A model generated the notes under the pieces. It saw nothing but the letters and a program-made list of their open reading frames with translations. It was not told the origin of the DNA and made no database searches. A program made the position numbers and the translations under genes. Shown here piece after piece: positions 41,706 to 48,240 of a stretch of DNA of 49,514 nucleotides. The stretch lies in IMG/VR virus record IMGVR_UViG_3300037847_004728, positions 1 through 49,514 of that record; one strand, 5' to 3'. The DNA comes from a virus. Numbering within the stretch: position 1 is the first letter of the stretch; the number at the start of each line of letters is the position of its first letter.

Positions 41706-42284
41706 ATGACTATCAAGGTAGCAGGCAACGCATTTCAAGGTATTAGCGCTCTGGGTTCTTCGGTTCCCGAAGCAGGGTTCTACGAGGTTAGTATCGTAGG
41801 ACTCGAGCGTACTGGAAATGACAAGCCAACAACACGACGAGTGTACGTACAATTCGAGAACGGATTCAAGATGTTCTCGTTCATCAGTGTTCCGTTCGAC
41901 GATAACGGCACTATTCTTTCCGACTTGAGCGAGAAGCAGATCCGTGGTCGCATGGCTGTGCTTCGCTCGATTCTGGAGTCATTGGGTTACAGTGCGTCAG
42001 ACATCGAAGGCGCGACTGAGATCAACACCAACTGGTTCCTGACAAGCCAAAACCAAGGCCGCAAGGCTTACATTGAGTTTGTCCCTGGCCAGAAGGGAGT
42101 TCAAGGCTCTTACAATGAAATTGGAAAGTGGCTCAACAAGCAACAGTACGAGGCTCTTAAGGGTGCCGACAACAACACAGGGACAACTAACGCTGCACCT
42201 GTGGTTTCCAACGGTGCTCCAGTTCCTCCAGCGGGTGTTTCCTTGCCCCCGCCAGCCAGCGCAGCGCAGGGCATTGTGAGCTAA
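41706..42284 (+). CDS. Single-stranded DNA-binding-like protein
   Basis: A 192-residue protein with a beta-rich N-terminal domain (AGFYEVSIVGLERTGNDKPT; RRVYVQFENGFKMFSFISVP), a central helix (GRMAVLRSILESLGYSASDI), more strands (KAYIEFVPGQKG) and a Pro/Ala-rich flexible tail. This order matches small phage SSB/DUF669-type OB-fold proteins found beside Sak4 ATPases. The C-terminus is not acidic as in bacterial SSB. AAAGGAG precedes the ATG. The role in coating single strands in replication and annealing is inferred from context and fold pattern. Confidence 0.55.
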   Translation: MTIKVAGNAFQGISALGSSVPEAGFYEVSIVGLERTGNDKPTTRRVYVQFENGFKMFSFISVPFDDNGTILSDLSEKQIRGRMAVLRSILESLGYSASDIEGATEINTNWFLTSQNQGRKAYIEFVPGQKGVQGSYNEIGKWLNKQQYEALKGADNNTGTTNAAPVVSNGAPVPPAGVSLPPPASAAQGIVS

Positions 42285-42302
42285 CTCAAGTCGTGTAACC
42301 AA

Positions 42303-42368
42303 GGGCACCTGTGCCCTAAGGGCCGAGCAGGAAGGCATGTCGGTGGTTGAATAGATGCCTTACTTTTT
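42303..42368 (+). promoter_or_regulatory. Structured leader of the DNA polymerase gene
   Basis: GGGCAC-CT-GTGCCC (42303-42316) is an inverted repeat, and AAGGCAT (42332-42338) pairs with ATGCCTT (42355-42361) around a 16-base loop, followed by ACTTTTTAT. No ribosome site precedes the polymerase ATG at 42369. The second hairpin hides an AGGAAGG site and two overlapping mini-ORFs. It can act as a partial terminator, a translation control element, or both. Confidence 0.5.
42337..42354 (+). CDS. Leader mini-ORF 1 (MSVVE)
   Basis: ATG-TCG-GTG-GTT-GAA-TAG with AGGAAGG just upstream (42329-42335). The stop is directly followed by the ATG of mini-ORF 2. This may load ribosomes that then re-initiate downstream. 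The spacing from the AGGA core is short (four bases), so real use is uncertain. Confidence 0.3.
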   Translation: MSVVE

Positions 42369-42372
42369 ATGA
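42355..42372 (+). CDS. Leader mini-ORF 2 (MPYFL) overlapping the polymerase start
   Basis: ATG-CCT-TAC-TTT-TTA-TGA. Its start abuts the stop of mini-ORF 1 and its TGA overlaps the polymerase ATG (ATGA, 42369-42372), the same overlap used elsewhere in this phage for coupling. It offers a route to translate the polymerase without its own ribosome site. Confidence 0.3.
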   Translation: MPYFL

Positions 42373-45110
42373 CCAAGAATCCAAAACAATGCGGTGCCCG
42401 TTGCGATGAGTGTCCTCTCGGACCTAACGGCGCACTGCAAAAAGATGAGTGGCGTCCAGTTACCGGTGAGTTCCATCCAGGAGCAAAGATACTTGCACTG
42501 GGTGAGGCACCACGGGCCGAAGATGTTTTGGGTGGTAGACCCATCATGGGTAGCGCAGCCCCTGAGTGGGCAAGGTTTCTATCTTCCGCAGGATGGAACA
42601 GAACACACGTAGATCTGGACAACGTCATTGCGTGCAAGCCACCGGGTAAAGAGGGTGGAGCTTGGAACCGAATGGAGAAGTCTCTTGATCGGTTGAACAA
42701 GAAGCGCATCGCGAAAGGACAAGATCCGTTACCGCATCCGATTGATTGTTGCAGACCCCGACTTGAGTCAGTGATCAATCAGTACAGCAACTTTATTGCC
42801 TTTGGTAAGACCGCAACTCGAGTGTTGTCCGGTCAGTCTTCGAGCATACACGCTATGCGTGGTGGTCCTATGTACATCGATGACAACTGGCAGTGGTCTC
42901 TTGAGCCAACGACAAAGAAGATGTTGGCTACCTTTTCTCCTTACTATGTGACGAGAGCCCCGAACTGGAGGCCCGTCATTGAAGCTGACGTATCCAAGGC
43001 CCGTCGCTGGTTCGACGACACACTCCGTTGGACGGAGCCAGACTCACAGATGAACCCGACGCCAGAAGAGCTTGAGGCATTCCTGGCACAACCTGCCCCA
43101 TTCTGGGCATACGATGTTGAGACTGACGGCATCGAACCACTGGAGTGCAACCTCCGCACGATCGCCATTGCTATCCCCGACCTGGACGCTGAGGGCAAAG
43201 CTGCACGCTCCACCCCTCACCAGGTTTCAAAAGCTATTGGTGTTGGTATCCTCTCAACTGATGGGGTCACTCGCATCTACCCACCAGAACAAGAACGCCG
43301 TATCCGTGAGATTCTACGCAAGGCTTTCACTGACGGTCGAGTCTGGGTAGGTCACAACGCTGGCTACTACGATCGAATGGTTGTCGAGACACAGTTTGGT
43401 GTCACACCTGCACCTTTGGTAGACACACTATTTCATGCCCGGTTTAGATCTCCTGACTTACCAAAAGGTTTGAAGACGATTGGCTCTGTACTCACTGATG
43501 TTGAGCGTTGGGAAACAACTGAGAAAGGGACGAAGATCTCAACGGGCAGTCAAGACGATACAGAACTACTCAAGTACAACATCATCGATACAGTAGTGAA
43601 CGCACGAATCACGGTGCCATTGATTGATGCATCTGTTGAGATTGGTGCATTCAATGATTTGAGTCACCAGTTTAAACCGAGTCACTGGGGCATAGAGAAG
43701 CCGTGGAACTTGAACGAAGTTGATCACGCTACACAAGAGATGTGCGTTGGAATGCACAAGGCGGGCGTTTGGATTGACCAAGAACTACGAAGCTCGCTTG
43801 AGTGTGAGTATGAAATCTCAGTCCGCAAACGACGCAAAGAACTACAGCGGCATGTAGGCGCTGACTTTAATCCTGGTAGTGTGGATCAGATTCGCAAGCT
43901 TCTTTATGACGATTGGAATCTGGGGATTCCTGCTTCGATGTCAGCGAATGAGTTTTATACGGAGACAGGCGCTCCAGGTACAGGTGACGCAGTAATTCGT
44001 GGGCACCTCGCATCGGGTCAGTTGAGCAGTAATCAAGAATCATTTTTGAAAGAGCTTCGCTTGTATCGTCGGGAAAAGAATAAGATTTTAGGTACCGTGT
44101 TGGTTCCGCTTAGGCGCAGAAGCCAAGACCCTAAGAAGGGTTTGGTACCTGAGGATGGTCGCGTAAGGTCCACCTGGAATGCTCACGTTACCAGTGTAGG
44201 AAGGCTATCAAGCTCCGGTCCAAACCTCCAGAACATCGGAAACAGAAAAGGTCAGGGGCGATTGAAGTCTGTGTTCGCCGCGCCTCCTGGACGCATACTC
44301 GTTGGTGCTGACTTGGATCAAGCACATCTGCGAATCACGGCGTGCTACTGGAAGATACCGCGACTACTGGAATGCTTTGCTACAGGTAAAGACCCGCACA
44401 ACTTGCTCGCTTACGACGTTTTCGGAAAAGACTTTAAGAACGCAAGTGGGTGGGGGCCTGATGGTTTTAGCCTAAGTCGCAAGCCTTCGGGTGGTGAAGC
44501 CAAAGCGATGCGAGATGTCATGAAGACTTTCAGATACGCATCTATCTATTGGGCAGATCCGATGACGGTCTGGCAGGTACTGACCAGCACAGAAACTGAT
44601 GACGGTAAGATGCCTTACTTGAAGTTCGAGCCGAGGGAAGTCCGTCACTTTCACAACAAGTGGTTGAAGGCTGAACCCGAATGGATGGATGCGTGGAACG
44701 ACATGCTGAACTTGTACAGCCGACAAGGGTTTATGGAAGAGCCAATCTTCGGTAGGCGATCAGGTCCATTGTCTGACGGCAAGAAAAATGAGGTCGTGAA
44801 CTTTCCTATCCTTGCGGCTGAGTCGTCCATCATGAGACTGGCTGAGCAAGCTGTGATCGGACAGTTTCCATTTGACTACGCGGGCAAAGGCACCGGCATG
44901 ATCCATCAATGCCACGACTCGATTGGCGTTGAAATACCACTGCCTGATTATCTACCACCAGACTGGAAACCAGTGAAGGGAGAGCCACTGCCTCCTGAAC
45001 TAGAAGAAGCCAGACGAATAGTAGAAGAGTCAATGACTGTGACTGTCCCTGGATGGGATGTTAAGATGACTGCTGAGGGTGAAGTCGGACGCAGCCTCAA
45101 AGACATTTAG
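42369..45110 (+). CDS. polA: Family A DNA polymerase with N-terminal UDG-like domain
   Basis: A 913-residue replicative polymerase. Residues 1-215 resemble a family 4 uracil-DNA glycosylase: Cys12/Cys15 (RCDECPLG), GEAPRAEDVLGGRPIMG (45-61), Cys89 (NVIACKPP), Cys127/128, so a 4Fe-4S site is likely; but the motif-2 region reads TFSPYYVTR with Ser190 where His is expected, so glycosylase activity is doubtful. The 3'-5' exonuclease has DVETD (Asp249, Glu251), HNAGYYDRMV and YNIIDT. Polymerase motifs: A, GADLDQAHLR (Asp648); B, RDVMKTFRYASIYW (Arg715, Lys719, Tyr723, Tyr727); C, CHDSIGVEI (His849, Asp850). Tyr723 is the counterpart of E. coli Phe762. No ribosome site; see leader. Confidence 0.88.
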   Translation: MTKNPKQCGARCDECPLGPNGALQKDEWRPVTGEFHPGAKILALGEAPRAEDVLGGRPIMGSAAPEWARFLSSAGWNRTHVDLDNVIACKPPGKEGGAWNRMEKSLDRLNKKRIAKGQDPLPHPIDCCRPRLESVINQYSNFIAFGKTATRVLSGQSSSIHAMRGGPMYIDDNWQWSLEPTTKKMLATFSPYYVTRAPNWRPVIEADVSKARRWFDDTLRWTEPDSQMNPTPEELEAFLAQPAPFWAYDVETDGIEPLECNLRTIAIAIPDLDAEGKAARSTPHQVSKAIGVGILSTDGVTRIYPPEQERRIREILRKAFTDGRVWVGHNAGYYDRMVVETQFGVTPAPLVDTLFHARFRSPDLPKGLKTIGSVLTDVERWETTEKGTKISTGSQDDTELLKYNIIDTVVNARITVPLIDASVEIGAFNDLSHQFKPSHWGIEKPWNLNEVDHATQEMCVGMHKAGVWIDQELRSSLECEYEISVRKRRKELQRHVGADFNPGSVDQIRKLLYDDWNLGIPASMSANEFYTETGAPGTGDAVIRGHLASGQLSSNQESFLKELRLYRREKNKILGTVLVPLRRRSQDPKKGLVPEDGRVRSTWNAHVTSVGRLSSSGPNLQNIGNRKGQGRLKSVFAAPPGRILVGADLDQAHLRITACYWKIPRLLECFATGKDPHNLLAYDVFGKDFKNASGWGPDGFSLSRKPSGGEAKAMRDVMKTFRYASIYWADPMTVWQVLTSTETDDGKMPYLKFEPREVRHFHNKWLKAEPEWMDAWNDMLNLYSRQGFMEEPIFGRRSGPLSDGKKNEVVNFPILAAESSIMRLAEQAVIGQFPFDYAGKGTGMIHQCHDSIGVEIPLPDYLPPDWKPVKGEPLPPELEEARRIVEESMTVTVPGWDVKMTAEGEVGRSLKDI

Positions 45111-45118
45111 GAGAGGAA

Positions 45119-45550
45119 ATGAATCAATCAAGATGGTTCTTGGCGCACACTCGTCGCGAAGACCCGATAAACATTGAGCAGTGGTGTATGAAGATCGGAA
45201 GATCTTTGGTACAGAATGGCTGGGAAACCAAGGTGGTTGCCGGTCGGGACGACTACGACACTCGAGCAGCAGCACTTGGTGGTTGGAAAGCTTGGTGCCA
45301 TGACGTACCGCATGGGAAAGACTTTACAGGTTCTCCTATGTTTCATGGGGTAATTGTTCCTGTGTTCTCAGATGAGACTGAACCCACTGTAGGAAAAGCT
45401 ACAGCACAAATACTAGAAGGCTTTCTGTCTGCGGGTAAGCACGTATACTCATGGTGTCCTGCGACAGATAAGTTTAGTCAGATTGAAACAGTCGAGGTCT
45501 TACCTGATGAAGACTGGCTTGCATGGGCACGGTTAGACTTTAAGTGTTGA
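45119..45550 (+). CDS. Unknown alpha/beta protein, 143 aa
   Basis: A 143-residue protein with an alternating strand-helix pattern: WFLAHTRRED, helix (INIEQWCMKIGRSLVQNGW), strand ETKVVAGRDD, HGVIVPVFSDETE, helix (GKATAQILEGFLSAG), strand KHVYSWC. The GKATAQILEGFLSAGKHVYSW part resembles the nucleotide-binding core of nucleoside 2-deoxyribosyltransferase-like proteins, but key residues are not conserved enough for a firm call. GGAGAGG precedes the ATG, eight bases after the polymerase stop. A nucleotide-metabolism role is a weak inference. Confidence 0.55.
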   Translation: MNQSRWFLAHTRREDPINIEQWCMKIGRSLVQNGWETKVVAGRDDYDTRAAALGGWKAWCHDVPHGKDFTGSPMFHGVIVPVFSDETEPTVGKATAQILEGFLSAGKHVYSWCPATDKFSQIETVEVLPDEDWLAWARLDFKC

Positions 45551-45575
45551 CACACTGGTAAGACTGACATAACTT
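45547..45575 (+). promoter_or_regulatory. Sigma70-type promoter before the Rad50-like gene
   Basis: TTGACA (45547-45552), exact -35 consensus, a 17-base spacer and TAACTT (45570-45575). It overlaps the stop of the upstream gene and lies 31 bases before the next ATG, which has AGGAGG. Confidence 0.6.
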
Positions 45576-45606
45576 AAACTTGAATCAAGCGTAACTAGGA
45601 GGTTCT

Positions 45607-47613
45607 ATGTCTACGCGACCATACGTCGAGCACGTTCACAGTAACTTGAAATCGCCTCGACCCAACGGAGATGCATGGGGCATCGAACTTGGACCAAAAA
45701 CTCTACTTGTGGGGTCGAACACAAGTCACAAAAGCAGTGTCGTTCAATCGATTGAGCTTGCTCTTGCAGGCTCTGCCGATGATGTCATCGGTCGTAGTAT
45801 AGTTTCTGATGCGGCACTTCTTCTTACTCTTGCACCAGGAGATGAGCTTGGCGTTACGGCGAGACTTAGTGATGGCTCTACGGCGAACTACAATGCGCGT
45901 AGAGAAGACGGTAAAGTTAAGCGTCCTCAGCATGATGGCCCAGGCACAAACAGCCTGGTTCACCGCTCGGTTGCAGCGGCGCTGTCAGGATCAGCAACAA
46001 CAGCACGTAAAGCCTTCCTGGAATGGTCGTGTGACGACGTTACCCGTGACGACGTTTTACTCAGTCTACCAGAAGAGCTACATAATAAGTACGCAGACAT
46101 CGCAAAGCACCGAGGCAAAAACTTAGACGAGACTAAAACACTCATCGAAGTTTTGAACTACGCGAACTCACGGGCACGCGAGTTGTCCAAAGAGATCAAG
46201 GGCGCAGAGATTGTGCTCGAGAGTATCGGAGACACGCTTGATGCGAAGCCATCAGATAAAGACCTCGACAAACTGAGGTTCGCTGTTGCCGAAGCGCGTG
46301 AGATTCTTGATGTCTCTATCGCTCAGTCAAATGGTGGTCTGACACTCGAAGACAAGAACAAGAAGATTGCTGAGCTTACAGAGAAACGAGACGCTTGGAT
46401 TGACTACAAAGCTCAAGCGGAGTTCTCGATTCGAGATCTTAAGTCTCAGCTTCCTCACAAGGGAGAGAACGTCGATGGTGCGATTGCTATCGTTGATGTT
46501 GCGGTCAAGCATGAGTTGGCTGTGTGTCCTGTGTGTAGTTCTCGTGTTGGTCTCGACCACTTGAAGAACTGCCAAAGCTTCTACCAGGAGCAAAGCAACA
46601 CATGGGAATCACAATCGAGACAGTTGCTTGAGTCAATCAAGGCTGCGGAAGAAAGGTCTAAAGGTTGCGACAACAACATCGTTGCGTTGGATCACGAGCT
46701 TAGAGAGATCGAAGACACACCACTCACAAAGGTAGACTCTCGTGTTCTCCCCGTGCGTGATGCTCAAGATCGCTTGGAAGTTGCAATGACTGCGCTTCGT
46801 AAAACAGAAACCATCAACGATCGCTGGTCAGATTTGATTGGTGCTCAAGAACGGATTCAGTCTTTTCGTGTGGACCAGGAGAACTATCGGGCACTACGCA
46901 TTGCGTGTGAGCGTTCGATTGGATTCTTGCTCGGTGAGAAGGCGCGGACATTCAGTGAGTTGGTTCAGCGGTTCTTGCCTGACGCATGGAAGTTCAAGAT
47001 TGAACTAATGGATGGTGACCGAGAAGTTTTCCGTATGGGCTTTGTACGTCACGGCAAGCTTCATTGTGCGTTGTCAGGTGCTGAGTGGGCCACGGTGATC
47101 ACTGCCGTTAGCATGGCTGTTACATCGAAGATGGCTAAGGATAAGCCTGCTGTCCTGGTTCCTTACGATAGAGCTTGGGACACTCGGACACTGTCTGCAG
47201 TCATGCGGGGCTTCCTCAGCTTCGACGGCCAAGTCGTCATCGCAAGCACCGTTCGACCAATGGGACGTCCTCCAAAAGGATGGACAATCATTGACATGGA
47301 CGAAGTGAGTAAGTCCTGGGTCGAAGGTGAAAAGAAAGTCGAAGAGAAAGCGAAGCCAAAGAAGGCAAAGAAAAAGCCTGAGCGACGTAAAGTTCGTAAC
47401 GAAGGTGGCCTGAGCGTCATCAGTCGAAGCGCACGGAAGCTACAGGAGATGGGCTACGCAATCTCAGACGTACTCACTATGAGTAAGGAAACGGCGCAGC
47501 ATTTGATTAGCAACAACATTCAGCCTGAGCTTGTTGAAATCCAATCTGATGGTGGATTCAAGATTATCAAGGCCGATAATGTGTTGCCGATCTCGCTGCC
47601 GCCGAGTCCGTAG
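45607..47613 (+). CDS. Rad50/SbcC-like zinc-hook ATPase
   Basis: A 668-residue SMC-type ATPase. N-terminal P-loop GSNTSHKSSVVQSI (36-49) has His41 in place of the second Gly. Central coiled coils flank a zinc hook CPVC (Cys307, Cys310). The ABC signature is LSGAE (489-493) and the Walker B-like strand VLVPYDRAW has Asp521 but no following catalytic Glu. The last 110 residues contain a Lys-rich linker (KKVEEKAKPKKAKKKPERRK) and an extra domain. Rad50-type proteins bridge and process DNA ends with an Mre11/SbcD nuclease, none of which is seen here; the Fe-S nuclease upstream might serve instead. Closest analogue: phage T4 gp46. Own promoter and AGGAGG site. Confidence 0.75.
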   Translation: MSTRPYVEHVHSNLKSPRPNGDAWGIELGPKTLLVGSNTSHKSSVVQSIELALAGSADDVIGRSIVSDAALLLTLAPGDELGVTARLSDGSTANYNARREDGKVKRPQHDGPGTNSLVHRSVAAALSGSATTARKAFLEWSCDDVTRDDVLLSLPEELHNKYADIAKHRGKNLDETKTLIEVLNYANSRARELSKEIKGAEIVLESIGDTLDAKPSDKDLDKLRFAVAEAREILDVSIAQSNGGLTLEDKNKKIAELTEKRDAWIDYKAQAEFSIRDLKSQLPHKGENVDGAIAIVDVAVKHELAVCPVCSSRVGLDHLKNCQSFYQEQSNTWESQSRQLLESIKAAEERSKGCDNNIVALDHELREIEDTPLTKVDSRVLPVRDAQDRLEVAMTALRKTETINDRWSDLIGAQERIQSFRVDQENYRALRIACERSIGFLLGEKARTFSELVQRFLPDAWKFKIELMDGDREVFRMGFVRHGKLHCALSGAEWATVITAVSMAVTSKMAKDKPAVLVPYDRAWDTRTLSAVMRGFLSFDGQVVIASTVRPMGRPPKGWTIIDMDEVSKSWVEGEKKVEEKAKPKKAKKKPERRKVRNEGGLSVISRSARKLQEMGYAISDVLTMSKETAQHLISNNIQPELVEIQSDGGFKIIKADNVLPISLPPSP

Positions 47614-47617
47614 TAGG

Positions 47618-47700
47618 TGCTTGGAGCGGGAATCGAACCCGCATGGCTAGTCGCCGGGAGATTTTAAGTCTCCTGTGTCTACCAGTTCCACCACCCAAGC
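47618..47700 (-). tRNA. tRNA-Leu(UAA)
   Basis: The minus strand folds as a class II tRNA: acceptor GCTTGGG with TCCAAGC (last pair G-T), D-arm GTG/CAC, anticodon arm GGAGA-CTTAAAA-TCTCC with anticodon TAA, a variable arm stem GGC/GCC, T-arm GCGGG-TTCGATT-CCCGC and discriminator A. The 3' end reads ACC-T, so CCA is not fully encoded. It would decode UUA/UUG, which are frequent in this phage. It lies 15 bases after the histone-like gene on the same strand and converges with the Rad50-like gene. Confidence 0.93.
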
Positions 47701-47715
47701 AGGGGCTGGGCACGA

Positions 47716-48063
47716 TTAGTGCTCAGTCACCTTGTAACTAGTCACCGAAGTGAACCCGTAGCCGTCAATCTCAAATGTCGGAGGGGTTCTCCACCCACCT
47801 GAGTCAGAAGGCGCAGACTTGATAATGTCCATTGCAGCATTGAAATCCTTGTCGCCGGTAAACACAAAAGTCTTTTCGCCTGAGTTACTGAGTAAGTATA
47901 CCGAGCGAGTCTTCGGTGGGGCCGGTGGCTTTGGTGCAGGCTTTGGTGCAGCTTTCTTTGCTGGAGCTTTCTTGGGCGCTGCCTTCTTAGGTGCAGCCTT
48001 CTTTGCAGCAGGTGCTTTCTTGGTTGCGGCTTTAGGTGCCGCTGTTTTCTTCGGTGTCGGCAT
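47716..48063 (-). CDS. Histone H1-like Lys/Ala/Pro-tailed protein, 115 aa
   Basis: A 115-residue protein. Residues 1-51 are repeats of the type AAPKKAAPKKAPAKKA, like bacterial histone H1/AlgP-type DNA-binding tails. The rest is a small folded part (RSVYLLSNSGEKTFVFTGDK; FEIDGYGFTSVTSYKV). The start at 48063 has AGGAGG six bases upstream and an extended -10 promoter. The tail would bind DNA non-specifically; possible roles include packaging the phage DNA or altering host nucleoid. A longer frame reaching 48297 has no support. Confidence 0.7.
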   Translation of the reverse strand: MPTPKKTAAPKAATKKAPAAKKAAPKKAAPKKAPAKKAAPKPAPKPPAPPKTRSVYLLSNSGEKTFVFTGDKDFNAAMDIIKSAPSDSGGWRTPPTFEIDGYGFTSVTSYKVTEH

Positions 48064-48088
48064 GGTTCCTCCTATTGCCTTGAAGGTA

Positions 48089-48097
48089 AGTATAACA
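48089..48097 (-). promoter_or_regulatory. Extended -10 promoter of the histone-like gene
   Basis: Minus strand reads TGTTATACT followed by TACC. A start near 48082 gives a 19-base leader carrying AGGAGG. It is the best example of the TGnTAyAnT motif repeated in this genome. No -35 consensus is visible. Confidence 0.5.
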
Positions 48098-48240
48098 GGG
48101 TGTGCAAGATCGTGGTTTGACACGGGGTGGTGCAGGCCGATAGTCTTGTCTGGTTGGTGCTTCGCACCAGGAGTCTTCATCTCATCTTGGGGTGAATTGT
48201 TTTTTGTTTGGAATTGATGTTGCTTATGTAGGTGGTTCGC

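Noticed and set aside
42281-42778. 165-codon antisense open frame opposite the polymerase N-terminus
   Set aside because: It lies opposite the UDG-like domain, which has strong motifs on the plus strand, and has no ribosome site.
47618-47700. tRNA-Leu as a prophage attachment site
   Set aside because: No integrase, no repeated tRNA 3' end and no bacterial genes are seen; it is more simply a phage-encoded tRNA.
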